A stretch of DNA of 64,000 bases, taken from Amorphophallus konjac (taxonomy: Eukaryota; Streptophyta; Magnoliopsida; Alismatales; Araceae). Positions 22,490 to 33,431 of this stretch are shown here, piece after piece. Within the stretch, counting starts at the first letter, position 1. Each line of letters begins with the position of its first letter. The stretch covers positions 181,730,805 to 181,794,804 of the forward strand of contig CM040128.1 of the NCBI GenBank assembly GCA_022559845.1, written 5' to 3'. The notes beneath the pieces were generated by a model that was not told where the DNA came from, did not search any database, and saw nothing but the letters and a program-made list of their open reading frames with translations. A program made the translations under genes and the position numbers.

Positions 22490-22845
22490 AGCAATTTGGA
22501 GCTTCTCGGCACGGGCCACAAGCTTCTCGGCATGACCCTCTCAGCGCAAGGCTTCTCGGCGCGAAGGATCTCTCGGCGTGGGCTTCTCGGCGCGGATGAA
22601 GGGGCTCTGGGCCTGGGGCTTCTCGGCGCGCCCTGGCGGAAGGGGGCCTCGGCCTGGGGTTCTCGGCCTGGGGGCTTTCGGCCTGGGGTTCTCGGCGCGC
22701 CTTCTGGCCGCCTGAGGCTCTCGGCATGGAGCTCTCGGCGTGGAGGGCTCTCGGCATGGAGCTCTCGGCACGCTTTTTGGCCGCCTGGAGCTCTCGGCGT
22801 GGAGGGCTCTCGGCGCGCATTGCTTCGCGCCGAGAAGCTTCTCCC
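22490..22845 (+). repeat. CTCGGC motif cluster
   Basis: About 20 copies of CTTCTCGGCGCG/CTCTCGGCATGG occur in 350 bp, the same motif family that is scattered in the LTRs. It lies immediately upstream of the antisense gene's presumed promoter. The long open frame here on either strand is a product of the repeat. Confidence 0.8.
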
Positions 22846-22854
22846 TCCCCTTCT

Positions 22855-22945
22855 CTATTTAACCCCCCGAGAGGGTTTTCTTTCTCATTTCTTCATCTTC
22901 TTTCTCTTTCTTCATTTCTTTTTCTTCTTCCGTTTTCTTTCATCG
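22855..22945 (+). promoter_or_regulatory. Candidate promoter and leader of the antisense PMD gene
   Basis: CTATTTAA (22855-22862) resembles a TATA box and is followed by a pyrimidine-rich stretch (22873-22945, TTCTTTCTC-type), the usual look of a plant core promoter with Y-patch leader. It faces the plus-strand gene starting at 23199, opposite to gag-pol. Inference from position and composition only. Confidence 0.45.
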
Positions 22946-25900
22946 GCGGGAGCTTTGTCTCCTCTCGGCCGCCCTCGTCTTTCTTCCCGTTTAGTCGGAT
23001 TTCACCCGGGTAGGACGATACTAGGGATTTAATCCCTTTTCCTTTCGGGATCACCCCCTCTTGGTTGGTGATTCCCTATTCTTTTTGGGCAGACCCCGAA
23101 TAAGGGGAGATGCTGCCAAAATTTTATAGAATCTCATGTTGCACTCTACACAAGACTGGCTTTTAATTCACACTTTTTCTTCGACTGCTGGCACTGCAAT
23201 GGCTTCCAGTTCTGATGTTGCATCTTCCGGAGCTGTTGGTGCTAGCTCATCGGCCCAGCCAGACATATCTCGGGCCACAGTAAATTGGCTGAATGTGCAT
23301 AATCTGGATTTCGGCTATGACAGGATTGCTTCAGTTGACGAATCATCTGACTCTGAAACTGACACCGTGTCGACAGCCCGGGTATACTCCACGGCGACTG
23401 AGACATGCTTCAGGCGGGATGGTAACTATCGGCCAGACCTCCCGAAGGACCGAAATTTGATGCCGTTCATCCGGACTTTCACAGTGGGCGGCATGCGAGA
23501 TTACCGGATAGCTCGCGTAGTTGAAGCTGCCATCCTTGCTGAGCGAGATAGCCTGAAGGACTCAGTGTATCGCAGCAAGGCCATCTATCTTCCTGGGGAA
23601 AAGCGCGACTGGGATGCCGTCCTTGGCATATCGGAGCTGGAACCAGAGAAGAAGATGCTGGTCCGGGCCCTGGAATTCACACCTGCCCGGTGGGATAATG
23701 CTAGCGGCCGAGTTCATAGGGAGAAGCCCGGCTATGGTATGTTGTTGGCACCATTAAAGTGGGGATATCGCGAAGAACCCTTCGTGCTGAATTGTTCGGC
23801 CGTTCAGTTCAAGTACCTTCTGGCCACTGGCTGGTTCGGAGACACCAAAATCACTGACGCCCACCTATTCCGAGTGGGGGCAGTGGAGTTTACAGAGTTT
23901 GTTCTGATAGAATATGCCCCCCTGCTAATCAGAGCAGGGGTGTACCACAGTGTCTTCGCTTCTAGATTCCGGTATCCCATATCCCGAGGGCTGTGCTGTG
24001 GAATGTTTGAAGTGTTCTGCCCTTTATTCAACACTTTCTATACAGCAGAGGGGGAGACATCCCTGGATCTCTGGAGTTTATCACAGCTCTCCGGCCTGCC
24101 CATTGATGGTGAGCCGTATGAGGAGGTTTGCTTGTCAGATTCCGAGAAGGATAGCTCTGATGGCGAGGGCAAGTATTCCCTCGACTTCTCATATCGATAT
24201 CTGATGAAGGTATACCGCTCCATCTGTCTGGCGTACAGCAGGGGGTACTCTAAAGGCTATCAACCCCGAGAGAAAGGTAGCAAAATGAGGGTCCGGATAG
24301 GGCAGTGGATCCAGTATTTCTTTGACGGTCCCCTGAAGTATGCAGACTTTCCTTCTATGGGTCCGGCTGCTAGTAGGCAGGTAAGGGCTCCCCGTTATAA
24401 GTCGGTGCTACCCTCCTCATTGCGCCACGCAGGCAGCGGTGGTCCCAACCCAGCAGGCGTAGACCCCATCACACACTGCGCGGCCTATTTTACATTTTGG
24501 TTGTGCACTTTTGCTCTCCCACAAGGGGACGAGACAATCATTCGGCCAGAGGCCATAAATACAGCTTGTCAGATGGCATGGGGGATGAAGCTGTCGCTCT
24601 GCCCAGTGGCCCTGTGCTTGATATACAAATCTTTGGGGGACCTATACAAGCATCGGACTCCCCGTTCTTTGAGGACCGTGGGTCCTTTTCATTTCTTCAA
24701 CGCCTGGGTCTGCAGTATATTCCCTGAATTAGCTCCGATAGGCGGATACAGTGTCACCCAGGATGGTTGAATTTTCCAGCGCTGAGCCTGGTCCCTTTTA
24801 TGATCAGCTGTTTAAAATAAGGGGCCGACTGATAAAAGTACCAGTGGACGCCCCCGGTAGCATACATTTCTGGAGCTTGGCAGCAGGTTCAGCTCCTTTG
24901 ATTGATCCTCAGAGAGAGTGCAAACTGGAAGAAATAGAGACATATATCCACCCTGTCTCAGGGGTCAACACTGCTCGGCCAATCCTGGAGCCGGAGCTGG
25001 TGAGATGGGCCATGGCAATTCGGCCCAGTGTTTTGGTTTACAGGAAGGGTGGCCTGCTTCTGTTGGAGCCATACTATCCGTTCCGCTTTGGGCGAAACTT
25101 CGGCTACGACCAGCATATTCCTACCTCGGCTGCCCAATTTCTCTTAGATAGCCGGGCCAAGCACGGGTCCATCATTGTTGGCGAGGGCCGGTTGTGGTGG
25201 GATTTCTATCATCGCCAGGATGATGTAGTTTTCAGGGTGCCCCCTGTTTCTAACCGTGTTCCCCGGGTAACACCAGAATATATCAAATGGTGGAATATCC
25301 GGACCGGCTTTTATAGGGACGGTAGGGGTGCCTTCTGGGATGTGGCAGAGCGCTCCTTCCTGAAACAGTAACCTGGGCCGGTGTTTGATATTTCTGAAGC
25401 CCACTTGAAAAAACTTTACTCACAGCATCTGAGGGAGGCGGAGAATTATCTGACTCAGCGGCGAGCCTTGAAGGAAAAGAGTTCCGAGCCGCTTGCTCCT
25501 GTCTTCGCTGCTATCAACGAGGACACCTTTATGCAGAGTTTGAAACAACTGAGCCATGTAGGGGGCACTCGCTTGGAAGTGCAGCAATACCCATTTCCTG
25601 TCGAAGAGCCGCTCCCGACAGTAGCTTCCTGGAGGGGTCCAGTTGATAGATTTCATCCATATAGGACGTTTGTACGCCGAGAAGATAGAACTCAGACGTA
25701 CTATAGACAGACGTCCTGGCTATTCATTCTGCTAAATTTGCATGGGTTATCTGCAGAAAGCCCGATAGCTGGCATATTGAACAAGCCACTGTTTATATCA
25801 TTTCATTATGTCGATGGTTGGGGCATGGACCATCTTGACTTGTTTCGATGCCTTGACTTTCGCGGCTATAATGATCTGGCGGCTTTGGTAGAGAAGTGCC

Positions 25901-26005
25901 AGATATTCGGTGATGTGTGCTGGCTCATCAAGGAGGCTGCTTCCCGCTCCAAGGAGGTAGCTTACATGTACTGGCCACTTTCTGTATTCTATGACGGCCC
26001 GGCAG

Positions 26006-26098
26006 GTAAGATTTCTTCTTTTCTGATTGCAGTGTTTTCTGCTTAGCATCTGAACTTCGCACCCACTGATCCCATCATCCTTCTGCCATTCTCCTCAG
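26006..26098 (+). other. Intron 1 of the antisense PMD gene
   Basis: GCAG|GTAAGATTT to TTCTCCTCAG|AC, 93 bp, with in-frame stops inside. The joined codon is G|AC (Asp). Confidence 0.75.
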
Positions 26099-26389
26099 AC
26101 CGGCCTGATATAAAGCGGCAGGGGCTCTATAGAAAGATTATTGCGCAGGCCGAGAAGCCCACTTATTTTGAAGTCCCTGCCGCGGCACCGACCACTACTC
26201 CCCTGCCTCCTGGCAAGAAGAGGAAGGCTTCCGCAGTCAAGGCTGCAGTTGGGAAGGCCAGGAAGGCCAAAAAGGTCCATATTCAACAGTCGACTTCGGT
26301 GGCGATGGATACTGGGACCCCTCTCCCTGACATTCCATCATTTGATGAGTTTGAGCTGCAGAGGGAGGCTGCTTCGACACCGGTTCAGG

Positions 26390-26478
26390 GTAACATCAAG
26401 AGCTTGCATTTGCATTCTTCACTGTCTTCTGCAGGATCTCAAAGAAGTCCTTGAATTTGACCCATTCTTTTTGCACAG
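26390..26478 (+). other. Intron 2 of the antisense PMD gene
   Basis: TTCAGG|GTAACATC to CTTTTTGCACAG|CC, 89 bp; the joined codon is G|CC. An alternative acceptor at 26434 would give a 45-bp intron, too short for plants. Confidence 0.65.
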
Positions 26479-26553
26479 CCGAAGAGACAGTCATAGCACC
26501 TTCTGTGGTGGAGACCAGATTGCCTTCTCCTATGCCGGCTAGTGAGGCGAGGG

Positions 26554-26632
26554 GTAAGTGTATCTTCTCATCTGTTTCATACCTGTATTTGTCTTCTTTG
26601 CTACATTTCTCAGAGGTTTCTTTTTGCATCAG
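26554..26632 (+). other. Intron 3 of the antisense PMD gene
   Basis: GAGGG|GTAAGTGTA to CTTTTTGCATCAG|CG, 79 bp; the joined codon is G|CG. The donor is near consensus. Confidence 0.7.
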
Positions 26633-27081
26633 CGGCAGGCGAGGAGCAGACTGAGGCTGTGGTGACAGAAGAGTTGCTTCCACCACAGGAAGGTTACAAG
26701 CCTCAGTCGAAGCAGCGTACCGTTTCGACCAGGCGCATAATTACCCGGTCTACATCTCGGCATGTTTTAGAGGTGGCCCCACAGCGTACAGCTAGTGTGG
26801 AAATATCCTCAGGCAGTTCTAAGACCGCCTCTGATGAGGAGGAAGCAACCTTCAGCGACAGTGAGGGAGATGCTCCTGAATCAGAGGCCCCACTTGTATT
26901 TGTAAAGGGTGTTCCGTCTTTTCAGCCTGCTAAACTGGTTGTGCTATCTCCTGAGGAGGAGTTGCAAGAGGAGTTTGCCGGGCTCGATACCGAGATTGAC
27001 ATAACTCCACCATTTGTCATTCCGACTATGGAGCTTCCTTCTCTTTCACCCCACTTCGAGGATGTGGACCCTGCTTCAAGG

Positions 27082-27164
27082 GTGGGTTCCTTTTCATGTT
27101 TGTTGCTTCATCTGCCCCTTCTTCTTTTATATCTAGCGCTGAAGTTGCTTTGTTTTGGTCTCAG
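27082..27164 (+). other. Intron 4 of the antisense PMD gene
   Basis: TCAAGG|GTGGGTTCC to TTTTGGTCTCAG|GGC, 83 bp, phase 0. Its pyrimidine tract is strong. Confidence 0.65.
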
Positions 27165-28364
27165 GGCATTGCCATTGCTAGCTCAGACACAACTGCGGCT
27201 ATCATGGACATTTCTTCCACAAACTGGGCTATTGTCCCTTTCCAGCCGTTAACTTGCACGGGAATTCCCGAGATCATTCGCCCTGTGCCGACGCGGATAT
27301 AGTCCTCGACAGATTTAGCATCGTTGGACTTTGGATCACCAGGAGAGATTTCCATCCTTGTCAGGGCCTCAGAGTTCAGAGCCGAAGCAGACCCAGCCAG
27401 AAGCTCCGCTTTCATACCGGCTGCCATAATGTCAATTATGCCTGAGTCAGCAGTCCCTGCCACAGTGGCTATAGAAACTGGATTTCTACCTTTACAGACT
27501 AGAGACCCTTCGCCCCCATTATCAGGAAGAGTAGCTGAAGATGAAGCCCTTATTTAGAAGATTCATGAAGAGATAGCTCCATCATTCATCGGTCCTCCCT
27601 CCGCTGATGTTCAAGCCATAGCGCCCGAGACGGAGGGGGAATCTTCAGTTCAGCCAGAGGGCATGGAGAGGGACCGGCCAGTTCTTCCAGCAGATTTACC
27701 GTCTTCATCCTCTCAGCCGGATGTCGCACTGTGGGCAGACATCGATAGCGAAGTGACCTTCGAAGTGATCCCCTCTGCTTCTTTTGGCTTTGCATCGTCT
27801 GAGAGCTTTGTCTGGCAGAACCTGGAGATGCTGCGCCAGCTGGTAGAATCTCAGCCTGGCTTGACATATTTGCAACTGAAGAAAATTGCTGATCGCTTCA
27901 CTGCCGGTCTGCAGGCTATGGGTTGCCCTCTGGACACATGGGCTCAGCGGGTCTTGCTTTTGCTTAAATTCGTGCATCGGAGGGATTTCCTAGCACGGAC
28001 CATGGTTGATAAGCTAACGGCGCTGAAATTGCAGAGGTCAGAATGCAAATCCGAGTTGGGGAAGCTGACACTTATGCTTGATGGACGCCGAGCTGAGCTA
28101 GAAGGTGCTATTCAGCGGGAAGAAGCTGTGCGGGACCGGATAGCCCTATTGGAGATGGAACTCTCTGGACTTCGAGCTGAACTGCAGCAACTCTCCTTTA
28201 TCCGGCCGCAGTCTGAAGAGGAGGTAGCCTCGCTGGAGGGACGGGTGATGTCTCTTCAGGACATGTCCATTGGGCTTCAGGAGGAGGAAGCGCGCCTTCA
28301 TGAGCTAGGAGCCGCCCCTTATGTGGGTCTTCTAGCCTTCGAAGATATATTCCGGCAGTCGTGA

Positions 28365-28717
28365 ATTGTTTATCCCTCCTTTTTTTGTTCTCTTCTGTAA
28401 TGTAATGTCCCCTCGGGGCCCTTCATGTATTCCCTTTTTATTGGAAAGGAATCTCTTGGCTTCCAGCGTCTCCATCTTACTTTGCATATGGTTTTATCAC
28501 TTTGGGAAGTGAGGTAGCGGTTTTGACAATCCCTCATGCGAACGGCTCGTACTTGGCAGGAGAGCGTCCACCCCTTCAGAGAAAGGATGGGGGACTCGCT
28601 CCACCGCGTGATGGCATCCGAAGAGGTGCTTAAACCGGATTTTGTGAGTGGCAGCAAAAATCCTTCCGGCCATGTGCGCCATAAAGGAGACAATTTGCAG
28701 GAGTGTGAAAGGAGAGG
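28365..28717 (+). other. 3' flank of the antisense PMD gene
   Basis: It contains TGTAATGTAATG and a CCCCTCGGGG dyad shortly after the stop, plausible 3'-end signals. No AATAAA is seen. It runs into the tandem array. Confidence 0.4.
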
Positions 28718-31620
28718 TTCCATCAGAATAGACGTGAGGTCTAGACTGGGTAGGGGTTATAGTAGGTGGGACAATTAAAGGATATGTGGTTTTCATCAAG
28801 ACAGACGTAGGGTCTGAACTGAATAGGGTTTCATCATTGATCGGGCGAAATGCCAGTCGATCAATAGTTGGTTTCATCATCGATATTGGGTTTATATCGA
28901 TGCAAGAAGAGTTTCATAAGTTTCATCAGAATAGACGAAAGGTCTAAGCTGGCAGGGTTTCATCATTGATCGGGCGAGGTGCCGGTCGATCAACAATTGA
29001 TTTCATCATCGATATTGGGTTTATATCGATGCAAGGAGATTTCATAATTTTCATCAGAATAGACGAAAGGTCTAAACTGCATGGTTTCATCATTGATCGG
29101 GCAGGGTGCCGGTCGATCAACAGTTGGTTTCATCATCGATATTGGGTTGATACCGATGCAAAGGGTTTTATAAGTTTCATCAGAATAGACGAAAGGTCTA
29201 ACTGGATAGGGTTTCATCATTGGTCGGGCAGTGTGCCAATCGATCAACGGTGGGAAGTGTGTGAAGGTGTAGGTCTCATCAGGATAGACGTAAGGTCTAT
29301 TCCAATAGGTTTTATCGCATGTGAGACTTTGCCAAGAAATGCGTGGATTTTATCAGGACAGACGTGAGGTTTGAACTGGATAGGCTTTAGCAAAATGGTG
29401 ATGGGTTTCATTGTCGGTGGGACGTTTGAAAGAGGGTATGTAGATTTTATCAGGGTAAACGTAAGGTCTACCCCGGAAGGGTTCTGTCGTCGGCGGGGCG
29501 CGGAAACAGTTGACCGACGAAGGCTTCATCAATAGAAGGGAGGTACAGGTAGCGTGCCGGTTGGCATGGAACTTTTAAATTACCACATTATTGACCCAAG
29601 TGCCCTTTCGGATTTTCACCAGAGCCAGCCCCCTCTTGCTTTTGCCCACGCGCCCTTTCGGGTTTTTACGTGGCGGGGTACCCGATTTTGCCTTCGGTGC
29701 CCTTTCGGGTTTTCACCACATCTGGGTTTTTGGCCATTTTTGCCCTTATTCGGGATGTCCGAACAAGTCTGGCGGAGTATCTCTATTTTTAACCCCATTT
29801 TTATTTATATATGCATATATTTCCTGAATTGGGACTTCAGTACGGATCAGGCGATGTGCTGCTTCATTGGTGCATGCTCTTATCATCGGTATTGGGTATA
29901 TACCGACGCAAGGATTTCATAGGGTTCATCAGGGTAGACGTAAGGTCTACACTGGGCTGGTTTTATCATTGATCGGGCAGGGTGCCGATCGACCAATGGT
30001 AGGTTTCATCACGGCGGGACGTAAAGGGATATGCAAATTTGATAGGACGGGTTTCTTTGTCGATCGGGCAGGGTGCCCATTGATCAGAGGTGGGTTTCAT
30101 CATCGGTATTGAGTTTATACCAATGCAAGGATCTTATGACTCTCATCAGAATAGACGTAAGGTCTACACTGGGCTGGTTTTATTGTTGATCGGGTAGGGT
30201 GCCAATCGACCAACAGCAGGTTTCATCGTCGGTATTGGATTTATACCAATGCAAAGATTTCATAGGTTTCACCGGGATAGGCGTAAGGTCTAAGCCGGAT
30301 AGGTTTCATCATTGACCGGGCAGTGCGCCTAGTCGGTCGACAGCTGGTTTCATCATCGGTATTGGGTTTATACCAATGCAAAGATTTCATAGGTTTCATC
30401 GGGATAGACGTAAGATCTAAGCCGGATAGGTTTCATCATTGACCGGGCAGTGCGCCAAATCGATCAACAGCTGGTTTCATCATCGGTATTGGGTTTATAC
30501 CAATGCAAAGATTTCATAGGTTTCATCGGGATAGACGTAAGGTCTAAGCCGGATAGGTTTCATCATTGACCGGACCGTGCGCCTAATCGGTCAACAGCTG
30601 GTTTCATCATCGGTATTGGGTTTATACCAATGCAAAGATTTCATAGGTTTCATCGGGATAGACGTAAGGTCTAAGCCGGATAGGTTTCATCATTGACTGG
30701 ACAGTGCGCCTAATCGGTCAACAGCTGGTTTCATCATCGGTATTGGGTTTATACCAATGCAAAGATTTCATAGGTTTCATCGGGATAGACGTAAGATCTA
30801 AGCCGGATAGGTTTCATCATTGACCGGGCAGTGCGCCAAATCGATCAACAGCTGGTTTCATCATCGGTATTGGGTTTATACCAATGCAAAGATTTCATAG
30901 GTTTCATCGGGATAGACGTAAGATCTAAGCCGGATAGGTTTCATCATTGACCGGGTAGTGCGCCAAATCGATCAACAGCTGGTTTCATCATCGGTATTGG
31001 GTTTATACCAATACAAAAATTTCATAGGTTTCATCGGGATAGACGTAAGATCTAAGCCGGATAGGTTTCATCATTGACCGGGCAGTGCGCCTAATCGATC
31101 AACAGCTGGTTTCATCATCGGTATTGGGTTTATACCAATGCAAAGATTTCATAGGTTTCATCGGGATAGACGTAAGATCTAAGCCGGATAGGTTTCATCA
31201 TTGACCGGACAGTGCGCCTAATCGGTCAACAGCTGGTTTCATCATCGGTATTGGGTTTATATCAATGCAAAGATTTCATAAGTTTCATCAGAATAGACGA
31301 AAGGTCTAAACCGGGTAGGGTTTCATCATTGACCGGGCAGTGCGCCAAATCGATCAACAGCTGGTTTCATCATCGGTATTGGGTTTATACCAATGCAAAG
31401 ATTTCATAGGTTTCATCGGGATAGACGTAAGATCTAAGCCGGATAGGTTTCATCATTGACCGGACAGTGCGCCTAATCGGTCAACAGCTGGTTTCATCAT
31501 CGGTATTGGGTTTATACCAATGCAATGATTTCATAAGTTTCATCAGAATAGATGAAAGGTCTAAATCGGGTAGGGTTTCATCATTGATCGGGCGAGGTGC
31601 CAATCGATCAACGAGAAGTT
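28718..31620 (+). repeat. Tandem array of about 127-bp units
   Basis: Units contain TTTCATCATCGGTATTGGG, TAGACGTAAGGTCTA and GATCGGGCAGGGTGCC. From 30341 to 31485 the boundary word CAGCTGGTTTCATC recurs at 127-bp steps (one step of 128). The left units (28718-29300, 29870-30340) are more diverged. About 18 units in all, interrupted by a non-repeat segment at about 29300-29865. Each unit has two or three short dyads (TAGAC..GTCTA, GGTAT..ATACC, GATCG..CGATC). Confidence 0.9.
29576..29815 (+). repeat. Direct repeat copy A (about 230 bp)
   Basis: Contains GCCCTTTCGGATTTTCACC and TCTATTTTTAACCCCATTTT; the same order recurs at 31652-31872 with about 85-90% identity by eye. Confidence 0.8.
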
Positions 31621-31651
31621 TATGATGGGAGGCGAGGTTTCCTTTAGGATC

Positions 31652-31872
31652 ACCATATTACTGGCCCAAGCGCCCTTTCGGATTTTCACCGGAGCCAGCC
31701 CCCTCTTGCTTTTGCCCACGCGCCCTTCCGGGTTTTCACGTGGCGGGGTACCCGATTTTGCCTGCAGTGCCCTTTCGGGTTTTCACCACAGCTAGGTTTT
31801 AGCCATTTTTGCTCTTGCTCAGAAAACCTGAACAAGACTGGCGGGGTATCTCTATTTTTAACCCCATTTTTT
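31652..31872 (+). repeat. Direct repeat copy B (about 220 bp)
   Basis: Second copy of 29576-29815, at the other end of the regular part of the 127-bp array, so the two copies bracket it. Confidence 0.8.
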
Positions 31873-31954
31873 TTACTTATTTATTTTCATTCTTTTATTC
31901 TCTCTTCCCCTCTTTTTGGGAGGGTAACAAGTCGGACTGTCATTAGATCATGAT

Positions 31955-32725
31955 GAGGGATGGCTTGGCTAGGGCGGAGTGCCACTAGACCAAGGGAGAA
32001 GGGTAGCTCGGTTAGGGCGGAGTGCCGCTAGACCAAGGAAAAGGGTAGCTTGGTTAGGGCGGAGTGCCGCTAGACCAAGGAAAAGGGTAGCTCGGTTAGG
32101 GCGGAGTGCCACTAGACCAAGGGAGAAGGGTAGCTCGGTTAGGGAGGAGCGCCGCTAGACCAAGGAAAAGGGTAGCTTGGTTAGGACAGAGTGTCGCTAG
32201 ACCAAGGAAGAGGGTAGCTTGGTTAGGACAGAGTGTCGCTAGACCAAGGAAATGGGTAGCTTGGTTAGGACGGAGTGTCGCTAGACCAGGGAAGAGGATA
32301 GCTTGGTTAGGACAGAGTGTCGCTAGACCAAGGAATAGGGTAGCTTGGTTAGGATGGAGTGTAGCTAGACCAGGGAAGAGGGTAGCTCGGTTAGGACAGA
32401 ATGTCGCTAAACCAAGGAAATGGGTAGCTTGGTTAGGATGGAGTGTCGCTAGACCAGGGAAGAGGGTAGCTCGGTTAGGACAGAATGTCGCTAAACCAAG
32501 GAAGAGGGTAGCTTGGTTAGGGCGGAGTGCCACTAGACCAAGGAAATGGGTAGCTTGGTTAGGACGGAATGTCACTAGACCAAGGAAGAGGGTAGCTTGG
32601 TTAGGACGGAATGTCACTAGACCAAGGAAGAGGGTAGCTTGGTTAGGGCAGAGCGCCGCTAGACCAAGGAAAAGGGTAGCTCGGTTAGGGCGGAGTGCCA
32701 CTAGACCAAGGAAAAGGGTAGCTTT
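31955..32725 (+). repeat. Tandem array of 42-bp units (about 18 copies)
   Basis: The unit runs GGTAGCTTGGTTAGGACAGA and then GTGTCGCTAGACCAAGGAAG. Each unit contains CTTGGTTAG..CTAGACCAAG, a near-dyad. Because 42 is a multiple of three and the unit lacks stops, both strands show long open frames. It begins right after the integrase stop on the minus strand. Confidence 0.9.
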
Positions 32726-32733
32726 TAGCCTGA

Positions 32734-33431
32734 TTACTCGGGGAATATTGGTTGGGCAGCATGAAACAGCTTTAGGTGTCTACCGTTGAGTGGTGAGAAT
32801 TGGATTTCCCCTCGATGGTTAACAACCATGTAGGCCCCTCCTTCGTAGACCCTATATATCACATAAGGACCTTCCCAATTAGGATTCAGCTTTCCTTTTG
32901 GGTTGGACGCCATGACTTCTCTTTTCTTGACCATGACAAGGTCACCTTTCTTAAATTCTCATCCTTTTACGAGTTTGTTGAATGCAGTGGCCATGCGGGC
33001 CTGATACATCTGGATATTCTTCTGAGCTTGGAGGCGCTTTCCTTCCAATTCAGCCAATTCTTGTAATCTTCTTTCTGCATTGGTTTGTTCGCCATGGGCC
33101 AGGTCATATTGGACTGCCACTCTGAGTGACGGGACTTCCAGCTCTAATGGAACTACTGCCTCTGAGCCGTATACCAGTGAGTATGGCGAGCACCCTGTAG
33201 GTGTCTTGAAGACAGTGCGGTATGCCCACAGAGCTTCATACATCTTTTCTTCTCAGTCCTTCTTATTAGAACTGATGACTTTAGCCAACAAGGTGCATAA
33301 AGTTTTGTTGAAGGCTTCTGCCAATCCATTTGGCTGTGGATTGTAAGGAGTGGAAGTCCTCCATTCGATCTTATACTTCTCGGCAAGCCGATAGATCTTT
33401 TGATTTCTGAAATGACTTCCATTATCAGATA
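32734..33431 (-). pseudogene. Tat integrase, second half
   Basis: After a frame change near 33455 the minus strand continues the integrase core: ISDNGSHFRNQ (second catalytic Asp), NPQPNGLAEAFNKTL (the catalytic Glu in the G-L-A-E block), ALWAYRTVFKTPTGCSPYSL, then the C-terminal FKKGDLVMVKKR and NPNWEGPYVIYRVYEGGAY. It ends FHAAQPIFPE at 32734. Stops at about 33255 (TGA in place of the Trp of D-W-E-E-K) and about 32960 (TGA, likely former Arg CGA) interrupt it. Both fit G-to-A or C-to-T change. Integrase inserts the cDNA into the genome; this copy is not functional. Confidence 0.85.

Larger units (their letters stand above)
23199..28364 (+). pseudogene. Antisense, intron-containing plant mobile domain (PMD) gene in the Tat element
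   Basis: This plus-strand gene has five exons: 23199-26005, 26099-26389, 26479-26553, 26633-27081 and 27165-28364. The start at 23199 (GCAATGGCT context) is preferred over the in-frame ATG at 23136. Exon 1 carries the PMD (aminotransferase-like plant mobile domain): AAYFTFWLCTFALPQGDETI near 24480, FHFFNAWVCSIFPEL near 24690, and Y-P-F-R-F-G-R-N-F-G-Y-D-Q-H-I-P near 25075. Exons 2-4 are basic and acidic low-complexity linkers. The end is a coiled coil (about 28030-28330). All splice joints keep frame. Damage: a one-base frame change at 24742-24770, and stops at 25369 (TAA), about 27300 (TAG) and about 27553 (TAG). PMD is shared by the host silencing proteins MAIN/MAIL1 and by transposons; a role here is not known. 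Confidence 0.75.

Noticed and set aside
22496..23032. 178-aa Gly/Arg-rich plus-strand frame and a minus-strand counterpart
   Set aside because: Generated by the CTCGGC repeat cluster; composition is repeat-driven and not protein-like.
26390..26434. Alternative 45-bp intron 2 of the PMD gene
   Set aside because: Shorter than plant introns normally are; the acceptor at 26478 gives 89 bp, a stronger pyrimidine tract and a continuous frame.
28718..31620. Possible CRISPR-like array or centromeric satellite
   Set aside because: Units are contiguous 127-bp tandem repeats without unique spacers, in a plant retrotransposon; too short and too embedded for a centromeric array.
32096..32789. Open frames of 201 aa (minus) and 227 aa (plus)
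   Set aside because: Both are translations of the 42-bp tandem array, with a 14-residue peptide repeated on either strand; no domain or start context.
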